A stretch of 64,000 nt of DNA from Oikopleura dioica (Eukaryota > Chordata > Appendicularia > Copelata > Oikopleuridae): contig OU015566.1 of assembly GCA_907165135.1 (NCBI GenBank), positions 10,834,157 through 10,898,156 on the forward strand. Reading direction: 5' to 3'. Below, in pieces: positions 11,406 to 22,639 of this stretch; the stretch's first letter is position 1, and every line of letters starts with the position of its first letter. A model generated the notes under the pieces. The model did no database searches. It saw nothing but the letters and a program-made list of their open reading frames with translations, and was not told the origin of the DNA. A program made the position numbers and the translations under genes.

Positions 11406-13457
11406 ATGTTCAATTTTGGGAAGTCGACAACGACCGCCAGTGGCTCGACTGGCGGTTCTCTTCCTACTCCTTCTTTCTCTTTCGGTGGTGCTAGTTCAAC
11501 TCCAGCGACGAACACCACTTCTTCTACGGGAGGATTTTCTTTCGGTGGCGCAGCGGCTAGTTCCACGCCCGCTCCAGCAGCAAAAACAGGCGGATTTTCA
11601 TTCGGTGGAGCTTCGACGGCTGCTCCTACCACGACAGCTCCAACTCTCTCTTTTGGTGGAGCAGCAGCTGCAACTACAACAGCATCGACGCTTTCGTTCG
11701 GTGCAAGTACAACTTCTGCACCAAGTTCTGGTTTTTCTCTTGGCGGTTCAACAGCTCCTAAAACCACCGCCTCTGGTTTTTCTCTCGGTGGAGCCACTGC
11801 TACGACAAGTGCTGCTCCTGCTACGTTAGGAGGCACTTCTGGCTTTTCTTTCGGCGGTGCATCTGCTTCTACAGCGACAACTTCCACTGCAGCAACTTCT
11901 ACTGCCCCTTCTCTCTTCTCCGGCACAACAACAACTGCTCCATCGCTTTTTGGAGGCGCAAAACCAGGTGGCCTTAGCTTCGGGGCGACTTCCACTGCGG
12001 CCACAACGGCGCCTACTCCGCTAACTACAACGACTACCTCGGCGCCAATCGGTCTTGGCGGTGCTGGATACAACGACAAAAAAGAAGCCGAAAAAGCAGC
12101 CACGCCAGCAGCAAAGCCGATCAAAGACCAGCACGTGAATCCTGAAATTGTAACACTCGTCACTGCGTTGGAGAGCCACATCAAAAAGGAAAAAGAGGAG
12201 TCTTCTGAAGTCGCCAAATTCAGTCAAAGACAGTTGATGAAAATCAAGGAGAATACAGCGAGCTTGGAACTGATGGTTCGTGCGCTCAAAACGAGCCTGC
12301 AAAAGGATGAAACTTCAGTTGGTCTCATCTCCGCGAAAGCATCTGAATTGCAGAATCATATTGAAATGGCTCAAAGGTAAGTTTCTATTCGATCCTTTTA
12401 CTTATGATCCAAGAACAAATGATACCCATCCATCGCATCAATACGAGAATCACCTTCCCACGAAATACTTTCACGATCTCGCGATCGAGTTCGAGCGCAA
12501 ACTCATGATCTACAGAAGTCAAATCGACCAGTTAGAGGCTCATCTCGCTGTTGGAGGCGAAACAGGTACAGAATCCAATTAAATACGACCTTCCATCGTT
12601 GTTTTCAGCTTTATCTGAATTGCCGATGGCGTTAGAAAAAATTCACCAAACATATATCGCCCTAGCAGCTGGTGTTCAAATTATAATCACAGCGTTAGAA
12701 AAAGTCAAGCAGAAGTACCTCAATTACAGGTAATATCAACGACTGAACTAAAACAAAACATAAAATTTAAGGAGACAAGTTCGAGGAGATACTTCAGATC
12801 CTTTTCTTGATAAAAATAAGCCAAAAGGTAATTCATTTATACTACTCCCAATCTGCAAGTTAAATTTTAGTCGTTGAAAAGACCGGTCCATCTGCCTTCG
12901 CTGATTTATCGAATCTGTCTGTTCTCGCGCTAGCTCAATTATCAGTTCAAAATCAACAAGCCCAAAACCAACCTCCGAACACTGGATTTACAAGCACTGC
13001 CAACACAGGTAAAATAAGCCATTGTGCCACGACTAATCACTCTCTAGGAGGAGGATTGTTCAGCAACACGAACAACACGAATTCTGGTGGCGGTCTTTTC
13101 GGCAATACAACCTCTACTGGCGGCGGTTTGTTTGGAAACACAGCGAGCAAGCCTGGTGGTCTGTTTGGCAATACGAGCACAAATACTGGAGGTAGTCTCT
13201 TTGGGAACACAACTACGAGCAGCACTGGTGGGAGTCTGTTTGGGAACACCAGCACGAACAACACTGGCGGAGGCCTTTTCGGGAACACAGCCAACAAAGT
13301 CGTAACATGTCTGTGTTAGTCATTTTTCCATGATTCTATCTAGGGCACCAGCAGCTTTTCCTTTGGTAACAACACGAGTACGCCAGCGTCCGGAAGCCTC
13401 TTTGGAGGCGCCTCCACGACCTCTGCCAAAAGTGGTGGCTTCTCCTTTGGGAAGTAA
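11406..13457 (+). CDS. NUP58: Nucleoporin NUP58 (FG nucleoporin)
   Basis: Central-channel nucleoporin of the NUP62 complex (NUP62-NUP58-NUP54), which forms the permeability barrier of the nuclear pore. Exons 11406-12376, 12414-12565, 12609-12729, 12772-12827, 12871-13008, 13048-13298 and 13344-13457 give 600 residues. The N-terminal ~220 residues carry many FSFGG/LFGG repeats in a Thr/Ala/Ser-rich background. The middle holds the conserved coiled-coil region (NTASLELMVRALKT, then KYFHDLAIEFERKL, then SQIDQLEAHLA and KIHQTYIALAAG). The C-terminus has a second FG block built on GGLFGNT. All introns are GT-AG, 37-45 nt. The match to vertebrate NUP58/NUPL1 in the coiled coil is close. Confidence 0.93.
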
Positions 13458-13670
13458 AAATACCAAGCCAACCCTGACTGCCACACACTCCCTTCCTTAG
13501 GCTAATTTGTAAGTTCAACTAGACTTTTTTCCCTTCTTCACAAATGAACAAGAATAAAATGAAATCACGAATAGAAGTCCTGAAACACAGTAATGAATCA
13601 TTAGTTGATCATTATTGAAAATCGTAGTTTATATACAGATTAAAGTAAAAATAGGCTTGCAGGAATTCCC

Positions 13671-16163
13671 TCAAATTGGCATGTTTTCGTTGTTATTTTC
13701 GAAGTCGGTCTCAGCTTGATCAGATTTTCTGACCTCTTTGTCGTCTGATTCTTCGTCCTCCAGTTCTGGACAGTCTTCTATAATCTTGATTACACAACTT
13801 TGTCGGATAAGCTCTTACTTACCTATTGGAAGACTATCTTCTCGGTCCTGATTAGGCGCTTCTGCAAGCAATTCGAAGATTCCCGCTGCTTTCAGTTTTT
13901 CCATCACTTTGTCGTCCATGTTGCCTTCTACGGAGACAGCAAGATCTTTTTTGATCAGTGATTCAATCGTCTTCTTGACACTTTGAGATGCAGCAGAATC
14001 TATTCTTTCGACTTTCGTAAAGTCCAATTTGATAACCTTCGGCAGCATTTAGTACTATTTCATGAGGAGAAACTAACCTGAGATTTATACAGCTCTTGAA
14101 AGAGAATGGTTTGGTCAGAAATCTTCTCGGCAGATGGAAAATAAAGATCACTTTCAAATGAGATCGTTAGAACTCCATTTTCGTCGACAGAATCAGACAT
14201 GTTCGGGTAGGCATATTTGAAGAGCAGGATAATGAGATGCATCGCAACACCAATCAAGATCCCATCGGCAGTATCAAAAAGACATCCAATGAAAGTAACA
14301 GCGAGAACGACAAAGTCAAGCTTCGAGATGCGCCAGATCTCGACGCACCCAGCATAATCGAACATTTGAGACGCCGCCATGATTATAACTTGCCAAAGTT
14401 TAACTCTTAATCAGCATGAGCTCAATGCAATACCTGCCCCAAGACAAGCCGCAGGAATGTACTCAAAAGCTGGAGTCAAGAAGGCAAGCGCTAAAATTAC
14501 TAAAACTCCGACCATGATTCCACCAGCTGGTGTCGAAACATTCGATTGATTGTTGACTGAGCTTCGGGAAAAAGAACCAGTGACTGGGTAAGAACTGACG
14601 AATGCGCCAGCGAAATTGGACATGCCGATGGCAACGAGTTCTTGTGAAGTCGAAATCCTAGTAATGAAATAACTGAATTTCATGTGCGATTCTACCTGTA
14701 GTCGTTCTTCTGAGCAAAGCCTTTAGCGATTGAGATTGATTCCAAGTATGCCATCATTGGTATTATAGCAAAAGAGCTTCCAAGAGCAGAAACAACCCTT
14801 CCAAGAGTCACATGATAATGTCCGTCGTGTGAGCATGCATCAGTTGGATCCTTCGGATCGCATTTGTAGTAGTAATCCCAAGTAGGGAGGGCAAACCGAG
14901 GAAGGGTGGCATTTTTATTGATTTTCGTCAGCGTGAATACTGTGCAGTTTGCCTTTCCGGGAGATGAATCAGGGCAACCTTCTTCCCAGTACTGAGATTT
15001 TAAATTTATCACGGATTTTTGAATCAAGCACCTGGATGAGATTGTGGTTTACGATGTATGAGATAACTGCAAAACTGATAACGATGATAGCATTTCGAGC
15101 AGTTCCGAAAAACCAAAAAATCTTACGCAGCCATTTTGGTTTGTTCTCATCGTCAGCGAATTTTGTTTTCGCCAATTTCATCAGAAAGATGAGAATCATG
15201 GAAGAAAAGCCGACGAGAAAATCGAAAATGTTCGTGTGTTTGATGTTTTTGAAAATTTCCCATATTTCTACGAAGAATTCGGAGGTTGTCAGATGAAGAC
15301 CGAAAAGCTTTTTGACTTGACCCAGGGTTCGGTAATTTGAGCTCACGCTAAAACTCAAGGAAACAAAGCTTGAGACTCACGTTTTTTAATTTGAGTTTTG
15401 AGAACTCAGAGATGAGAGCTCGCGTCAGAAATCAATTCTGGCGATCCATGAGCCAATCAAGGAAGCGCTCGCTTAATTTGAGTTTTGAAAACTCAAAACT
15501 CTCAAATCTCCCAAAAACTCAGAACTCTCAAAACTCTCAAATCTTCTCAAAATGATTTCTCAAGTCACTTTGAGTTCTCAATTTGAGGATATTTGAGCGT
15601 CTAGCCAAAATGAGTTTTAGCTTGAGCTCAAATTACCGAACCCTGACTTGACCAGTAGAAATGGTAACCGACGCGGCGCAGATGAAACCAGTAATTACTG
15701 GGTGGGAGATGAAGTTGACGATGAATCCAAGTCTAGCAAGGCCGAGGGCGACTAGAATGATTCCCACGAAGAATGAAAGAGTTACGGCGATATTCGGATC
15801 TGAGATGTGATCCATCGGATGATTTAGCTCTGCTGGCCATGTTCTTGGTCTTGCACAAGCGGCTGCAACCAAAGCAGACATGATCGCAGTTGGTCCAAGA
15901 GAAATGTCTTTGCTCGTTCCAAAAATACAGTAAATCATCGGTCCCATGAATGCCGAATATAAGCCAAAGGCAGCAGGAAGCCTAGCAATAGAAGCATATG
16001 CCAAGCCCTGTGGAATAACAGTAAGTCCAACAGCTGTGCCAGCGATAAAATCATTTAGCGCAAAAGCGAAGGTATATTTTCGAAGCCATTGAATAATTGG
16101 AAGCAATTCTAGCAAGAATGTCTTCACTTTTCCTCCACTGCATCTGTTTCTGAAAAAAGGCAT
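13671..16163 (-). CDS. SLC26A11: SLC26A11-like anion transporter
   Basis: SLC26-family anion exchanger, closest to SLC26A11. Exons (minus) 16163-15642, 15307-15032, 14991-14696, 14657-14434, 14388-14078, 14036-13823 and 13777-13671 give 649 residues. The family signature (NDFIAGTAVGLTVIPQGLAYA) and GLYSAFMGPMIYCIFGTSKDI, SLGPTAIMSALVA, NFAGAFVSSYPVTGSFSRS and a C-terminal STAS domain are present. The C-terminus is acidic. Intron 1 coincides with a MITE inserted in the conserved GQVK(K)LFGL codons; a GT-AG splice 15641-15308 restores the frame with one residue fewer. The ATG at 16163 may lie in an intron, because TTTTTTCAG follows it, so the true first exon may be upstream. Confidence 0.85.
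15323..15645. mobile_element. hAT-like MITE inside SLC26A11
   Basis: 323-bp element with terminal inverted repeats of about 35 bp starting CAGGGTTCGGTAATTTGAG at both ends, flanked by a perfect 8-bp direct repeat ACTTGACC (15315-15322 and 15646-15653). An 8-bp target duplication and a CAGGG terminus are typical of hAT transposons. The interior is built of repeated TTGAGTTTTGA/AACTCAAA words and has no coding capacity. It splits otherwise continuous conserved codons of SLC26A11. Confidence 0.9.
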
Positions 16164-16550
16164 TTCTCTTTTACGGCCAAAAAATGGAGTGAAACGCTGA
16201 TTTGTTTGGAGTTAGCACATTGACCTCGATTCGTGCTCGGAGGGAGATCTGTCCTGTCTCCGGGTGAAAAACGCTGATTGGCAATTCAGTCCTCTTTTCA
16301 GAATAACAAGTTCAAGTCAAACCATGCGGACTATAATTAAACAATTACTGTACTTTTATTTCTAAAAGCAATTTCTTCTTCAATATGAATCTCTTAGAAA
16401 GGTACTTCTGATAGCCATCATAAAATTATTTCACGGTAGAGTTCTAGCGATCGCCATCACGCTCTAAATCTCATTTTTACACTCGGACGATTAACCCGGA
16501 ACGTGCCAAATTCTGGGCCACCTGTGATCAGTGTACCAAATCGCATTTCG
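16164..16550. other. Divergent intergenic region, SLC26A11 and Met-rich gene
   Basis: About 390 bp between divergently transcribed genes. No supported exon was seen, although an unseen 5' exon of the SLC26A11 gene could lie here. The right end carries the TATA box of the methionine-rich gene. Confidence 0.4.
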
Positions 16551-16558
16551 TATAAAAA
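16551..16558 (+). promoter_or_regulatory. TATA box of the Met-rich secreted gene
   Basis: TATAAAAA lies 79 bp upstream of the start codon at 16630, and TCATTATCAATCGCACTCAG about 22 bp further on could be the start site. A strong TATA box fits a highly expressed secreted product. Confidence 0.6.
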
Positions 16559-16629
16559 CCAACCGCTCCGTTCATTTTCATTATCAATCGCACTCAGACT
16601 AAAAAAAAAGAGAAACCAAAAAAGAGAAA

Positions 16630-17582
16630 ATGAAGTTTTTGCCGATTCTTTTCGCCGGCCTCGCCCAAGGGATGAACATGGCACAGCACTACCTCGTCAA
16701 CAATTTCGGTGACGATCACTCTGACAAACTCATGGTTTTGATGAACCCTGCTTTCAAAGACGCTTCGTTCGACCAGGCTGAGCAGATGAAGATGATTCTT
16801 CCGATGCTTCTTATGGATGCTAAGACTAACGAAAACATCAAGCTCTTGATGATGATGATGATGCAAGATCCCCAGTTCATCGAGAAAGCTGAAAATCAGC
16901 AGCTTGTTTCTTACCTGATGAACGCTGAAGATGACGACGTCGACTACAAAACTCTGATGTTGATGACAAACATGTTCCGAAAAGACTGCAACAACATGGG
17001 TGCCCAAAGAATGAACAGTCTCATGCCAATGCTTCTAAAAAAGACCGAAGCTGCCCACAACGCCACCCAAGACGCTGATGACCAGTTGGATATCCAGAGC
17101 ATTCTGACAATCATGACCTTCATGGCCTCTGGAGAAAGCGGACTCGACACCTCTTCGATGCTTCCTTTGCTCATGGAAGAAATGGTCTTCGAGGATGGTC
17201 AGTTTGATCACGACAAGAAACTTCTTTTCTGGGTTATGATGTCCATGATGACTTCTGATGCGCAAGATGTCAATGCATTCAACAACAACTTCAATATGCT
17301 CCTTCCTCTCGTCATGCGAGATTGCAACGACGACGCCTGCGAGAAACAGAAACGAGATCTTATGACTGTGATGATCGCTATGCAAGCTAATGTAAGTTAA
17401 TATCTTTTAAAGCCCCTTATCAATTTCATTACTAGGCTCCGAATACTGCATTCGGACCCGACATGATGATTCCCCTTATGCTCTTGGGCAACACTGACAA
17501 CAACCAAGAACTCATCTTCTTCATGATGACCCAGATGAACAACAAAGCTTGCGATGCCGAACCTTACTACGCTATTCACTAA
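16630..17582 (+). CDS. Secreted methionine-rich repeat protein
   Basis: Not recognised as any named family. Exons 16630-17391 and 17436-17582 (GT-AG intron of 44 nt) give 302 residues. A signal peptide is likely (MKFLPILFAGLAQG). About 42 residues are methionine, including a run of five. The chain is made of roughly 45-55 residue degenerate units, each with a hydrophobic stretch like (M)LPLLM followed by D/N-rich residues and an LL..MM..M stretch; at least five units can be seen (cores near LPMLLMD, MPMLLKK, LPLLMEE, LPLVMRD, IPLMLLG). Cysteines are few. In a larvacean a highly expressed secreted repeat protein could belong to the house or another extracellular matrix, but that is inference. 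Confidence 0.8.
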
Positions 17583-17701
17583 TTTTATTGATAATCCAAT
17601 TGGTGGATTCATTCTCTCCTTCATTATTTCTTTCGCTAATTTATTTCAATAAATATGCATAACTAAATGATCTTTGCGTATGTACAAATATATTTCAGCC
17701 T

Positions 17702-20434
17702 TTAAAAAGAAGCGCAAATTCGTTCAGAGATAGTTTCTGCCAGGGATCTTATCTCCCTGAATTCAGTCAACAAAATTATGTCGTTTTTATCTTTCACACT
17801 TTGAAAGATATCTTCATTTCTTCTGTTTCTTGTCGAAATTGTTATGATCGAGTCGGCCGTTTCTTTGAAAATCTTATTTATAACTGTCAAATCTTGAGAT
17901 TTGAAGTTTCCAATTTGAAAGACAACAACGTTTTTACTTGTCGATAATTTGGTTTTGAAAATTTTATTAAGAACTTTCGACTGATTTTTAGCATCAGCAC
18001 GAATTTTTGACTTTTTCTTGAATAAGCTTGATAGGTTTAATGAGTTCGGAGTGAAGCTAAAATTTAATCCTGAGTTCTGTTGTTTTAAAACTCCAAATTT
18101 TGCACAATTTAGAGACGATCTGCATGTGATGTTGAAGAACTAAAATTCTTTAATTATCAATCAATTGAATTCCTTCAAATACCCCTGAGAAATAATCGCT
18201 AACAAGTTCCAAATCTTCCTCGTTCAATTGATCATCCATTAAAAAGAGAAACTGGGTTGGCGCTTTAGCTAAACAAGGAGTAAAACAATCCGCTTCCGAA
18301 GTTGCAAGATATGTTTTCGTCAGATCCCCGGCGCCGCACGATCTACAAGTCGTTCCGTCATTTGAATAACTTCCGAGCTCGCAGGTCATGCATCTTTTCT
18401 CGTGATAAACAGTTCCTTCGGGACATTTGTTGCAGACAAACGATTCGGCTGTTTGAGTCAGCTGATATCCTTATCAAGGTTAATTGAAATATATTTTGAT
18501 AATCAATGTAAATTTATTGAACCTCTCCTTGAGGACAATTCCATAAAATGTCTGAGCTTTCCATTTGTGAAGCGACATTGTCGCCAGCAGTTACTAAGTT
18601 TTCATCAGTGGCGATTTCTCCTTCAAAATGCTCTTTCAAATCCGCTGTGCAGTTTTGAAAGAGTTCATGTGCCAAGTTTTGCTGCTGCAAGTTCAAATTC
18701 CTTCTTCCGCGAATAGAGAGTGTCATATTCAACCGCACAGAAAACGGGAGACCGTAAACTGCGCTCCGCCCAGAATCAGTTTCTCCTTCAGCGACTTCAA
18801 ATTCTGGCAGATCCAAAGCCAAGTCGAACAGCATGATGTCTTCTTCTTTGTTTGAGAAATGTTTGAACCCTTGACTCTGATACTTATCCTCATAAGCGGC
18901 CACTGGATCATCTCCGAAATAATAATAGCTGTCGTAGAAATACGCCATTGCTTTTCTACGACGTCTGTTACTTCCGTTAAAATCTGGCGAGACGCTAAGC
19001 ACATTACCAAGCTCAACGGCCAGTGCGTAGTCAAACTTGAAAGTACCGTAATATTCTTTGGCTTTCTTGCGGCACTGAAAATTAATCGTGTCAAGGAGGC
19101 CTTGTGGAACCGCCATCTCAGCGTCTTCTGATAGGATCATTGACTCAAGAACCGCAGGCTCGATTGTGCTTTTCCGGAATCAACAAAAGAAGAAACTTAA
19201 AAACTGCTAGATGCTTATTTTTATTCCTTTCCTGACATAAATCAAATCCGCGGAAAATTTAAGAACGGTAGCTGGCTCTGATTTTGTGCACGCTTGATCG
19301 ACTAGAGAACTTCTTCTCGGAGCCATTTCAAGCTTTTCAGAGGTGCAGAAAACTCGATTCGGAAGCGGTAGAAGAGTTGAAAAGCCATTCGTACATTTTG
19401 GCCGACAATCCCAATCCCATGAGCTAGTCGGGTCTCTCGAGCACTTTAACTTGCCATTTTTCGGGGGAGAAAACCACTTTGAGCATCTGTTGTCGTCATC
19501 GCCTGGATTGACGAATCTCTCGCAGCAAATTCCTGCTGTTCCACTTGAGCACTTACATTCACCATTTTTGAATCTCCCTCCGTTGAAGCAAACATTATTG
19601 CATGGTATATTTTCTCTCTGCTGACTGACTTTCCCCGAACAGTTCTTTTTTCTTGTCCTTTCTCTCGTTCCATTTGGTCCACAAAGCCAAGAACACTCAC
19701 TCCATTCAGACCAGGAGGAGGTGTAAAAACAATCCGACCTGTCTCTTGCTGTAATTTGTGCAAAGAAAATGAAATAAAACCTCATTATTTGACGCTTTTG
19801 AAATTTTTATGGAGAGTTACATAAGCGAAACTTCCAGCGCGGGGGAAAGGAGAGCGCCACCAGTAGAAGGGGTGAACTTTGTGATCAACTCGATAGAGAA
19901 GTATTAGAAGAAATGTCTGTGGTTGATTAACTTACGTTCAAAGGAACACGTTGCTTGATTAGAAATCTGCTTATTATTGCTTACGAAAATGGATAGCCGG
20001 CATTTCTAGGAAGAAAAAATAATTCCTTGTTATTCAAGAGAAGTTTTACCTAAACATGGCAATTATTTATTTATGGTAGTTTTGTAATATATTATTATTT
20101 TTTTAATTGCTCTTGAGATTCTCGGAAGTGATTTTGGATTTTCTGAAACGGATGTTCACCTAACGCAAGTCCGTATATTTGGGCTCGTGTTCTAATCTCT
20201 GCGGACCTCTAATCCTAACATCGTTGGCTTGGGCTCCATTGAAAATCTTGCTCACGTTGACCTGGTAATACCTACAGTAGTAGCCTTGAATACACTCAAC
20301 AATAAGTCCTTCTAATTCAAAGTTGGCCTGCGATAGAAACCCTTCCGTTCATGCGTGCCCTTACTTCTTGCGTTATTAAAAAACCGCTACCGCCAAATCG
20401 GTAGCTCCCGTAGAGCCACCACTTCTTTTGTGAA
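17702..20434 (-). CDS. Secreted TSP1/EGF/Sushi/GCC2/VWA-like mosaic protein (5' incomplete)
   Basis: Large secreted mosaic protein with an SVEP1-like domain mix. Exons (minus) 20434-20365, 20327-20172, 20005-19936, 19748-19232, 19168-18528, 18469-18163 and 18119-17702 join in frame for about 725 residues. In order: a Cys-containing N-terminal region (WWLYGSYRFGGSGF); a thrombospondin type 1 repeat (SSWSEWSECSWLCGPNGTRER); an EGF-like module (CNNVCFNGGRFKNGECKCSSG); a Sushi-like module (SWDWDCRPKCTNGF); a long unassigned region; a GCC2/GCC3 (ephrin-receptor-like) module (KCPEGTVYHEKRCMTCELG); and a C-terminal VWA-like fold (FLFLMDDQ, NVVVFQIGNF, DSIITIST). No start codon was found for exon 1, so a 5' exon is missing. 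Introns 2, 4, 5 and 6 read as GA-AG. Confidence 0.75.
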
Positions 20435-20569
20435 CTATAATTTATTTTCGTGAATTCTTGAATGTGAAGATATAAATAAGAAATAAAAAAATAAACTCTT
20501 TCAGTGTAAAAAAAGATGTGGGAAGACAGATTATAAAAAAGGCGAGTTAAATGGTTAGCGAAGACTTGA

Positions 20570-22448
20570 TTAATTGTCGGTGATATACTGAGCTTCGAAA
20601 TCTCGACGAGTCGTAGGAGCGTATGCATCGGCGTAAGCTGTACCCAGGCGTGCGATATCGTCTCCGTCTCTAGAAAAATGGGGTTGAAGACATGGGCAAA
20701 CAAAGGAGCTTTTTACCTGATGACGCCCTTGGGCAAATATCCAAGAACATTTTTCGCATGCGCCGCAAGAAGTTTCTGTCTTTCTTCCTCGATGATTTCC
20801 GCTCTTCTTCGAGCTTCAGCCTTTTCTCGCTCGCGTTCGGCAAGTTCTTCCTCGTGCTCGCGCTAGAATCGCATAAAGTAACCGAGAAGGGCCTTTTGCA
20901 AACCTTGTGCTGCTCTCGTCGATGCTGAATGAGCTCTTCAACTGCTCGTTTATGCTCGAGCTGTTTCATTCGTCGTTTTTGAGCGTTCATTTGTTCGATT
21001 CGGTCGTCCTCTGCGAATTTCTCCATCATTTGTCTTCAGAAATTTAAGTAAAATACACCAACACTATTTTACCTTCGATATTCTTCCTCCTCTTCCATCG
21101 CAGCGAGAAGGCGCTCTTCTTTGAGCTTCATCTGAAGATCCCGATGTCGCTGGAGCTCGAGTCGATCATTGATTCTCTTCTCCATCTCTGCAATTTCTTC
21201 AAGTCGCGCCTTTTCTTCTTGCTCGTTGAGTGCCAGCTCACGAAGAATATCTTCGTACTCATCGCGCTGCGCTCTGATGCTTTCGAGTTGTTTTGCCAGT
21301 TGATCTAATAGTTCGTTAGAAACTTATTTTGGGAAGAAAGAGATTACTTTGAACATGTTCTTTTGCTGCAGATTCTTCGGCTCGCTTTGTTTGGCGGCCA
21401 GCTTCTTCGGCTTCTTTTTGGAGTTGATACTTCTTGATGCGTTCAGTTTCTTCGGCCAAGCGTTGCTGAAGCGATTTATTTAATTTTTAAAGAAATTCAG
21501 CTGGATTAATAAGAAAGAAGGTCTTTCTTAGCGAGAAAACTTTAGTTACCATTTACATACCTTTTCTTGCTCTTGCCAGAGTGCTTGTTCCCTCTGAAAC
21601 TGCTGTATATACTCTCGCTGCTCCTGTTTCTTCGCCATCTCAACCTCTCTTGCCCTTGCATCCTCTTCATAAATCTTCCTGACGACTTCGTCGATGATAA
21701 CTTTTTCTTTGAGATACTCAATGTACGCCTTTTCTTCAGCTTCTTTTTGCGCGATGACTTGTGCCTCAAGCTCTCGCTTGTATCTTTCTGTTTCGACGAT
21801 TTTGCTCTGTTCGATTTGTTTGGCAGATTCTGCGTGGGCTTCGAGCTCGCGCTGGGTTTCGGCGATGAATTTGACTTCTTCGTCGAGCTCTTGTTCGTAG
21901 ATTTTGCGTTTTTCAGCGACTTTGATTAAGGTTATCGATTAAATCTCATAGGGAAAGGGGTTTTTCAGATGAACATTGAACCCATTCCTTGTTTTTCTCT
22001 TTCTCTATTTGTATAGGCCGCTTCCAACTGACTCCTCAGCTGTCTAATCTCTTCCGACTCTTCCCTAACCCGCTGTCGCATCTTCTCGTCTCTAAGCTTT
22101 TCCGTCTTTTGCCTCGCCAATTCTGCTGCAAGTGCTGTTTCTTGAGCTTCTTTCTTCGCTTGTGCCTCGCGAAGAGCTCTTTCCTCTAGCATCGCTTGTT
22201 CCATCGCTAGTTCTTGTTGCTGCGCGTGTTGCTGCTGAACCCAGCGTTTGTTTTGGGCACGCTCGTCCATTTGAGCCCCGAGGCGAGTTATGTTGTCGTT
22301 TCGGTGGTTTCTTGCTGTCGTTTGCTGCTGCTCCAGAAACGCTAGAATCACCAAATGAGTTAATTAACGAGCGTAAAGTTCTACCTTGCTCTCTTTGTCG
22401 ATGCCTGGCTTGTTGGGAATGTCCCATCCTTTTCACGTCCGCAAACAT
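20570..22448 (-). CDS. MNS1: MNS1, full-length copy
   Basis: Coiled-coil protein MNS1, a microtubule inner protein of motile cilia and sperm flagella. Exons (minus) 22448-22385, 22341-21988, 21919-21561, 21465-21348, 21304-21073, 21033-20904, 20862-20717 and 20669-20570 give 500 residues (human about 495). Conserved blocks include EKLRDEKMRQRVREES, AYTNRER, YLKEKVIIDEVVRKIYEED, YIQQFQREQALW, KFAEDDRIEQMNAQKRRMK and LGYLPKGVI. Almost the whole chain is Glu/Lys/Arg/Gln-rich helix. Intron 2 read as GA-AG gives exactly the human spacing between NRER and AEK; a GT-AG alternative adds two residues. A second, shorter copy lies divergently at 24035-25449. Confidence 0.93.
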
Positions 22449-22639
22449 TGTCTGAATACGAGAGAGGATGAATATTTCGATTAGTTTTGAACATGTTTTA
22501 CGTTAGATCACAACATTGATTCTTGCGCAGACAATAAGCGAAAGTGTAAGATTCTAAATTGACTTGACTGAGTGTGTTTCTATTTGATAAATGCATTCGT
22601 GAAGAAGTAGAATTAAACTAGAGTTGAGGAAGAGGCATT

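Noticed and set aside
11315-12217. 300-codon open frame on the minus strand, Ala/Val/Pro-rich
   Set aside because: It is exactly antisense to the FG-repeat exon of NUP58; periodic codon use explains the openness.
13778-13822. Apparent GG-AG junction in SLC26A11 intron 6
   Set aside because: An AG twelve bases further on (ATTATAG) gives a normal GT-AG intron in phase.
19748-19785. ATG at 19785 as start of the TSP1 protein with a signal-like peptide
   Set aside because: The segment ends in AAATTACAG and behaves as intron. Skipping it joins 19936 to 19748 in phase and continues coding upstream.
21567-21929. Phe/Leu-rich plus-strand frame opposite MNS1
   Set aside because: Antisense to Glu/Lys-rich coiled-coil codons, a common shadow.
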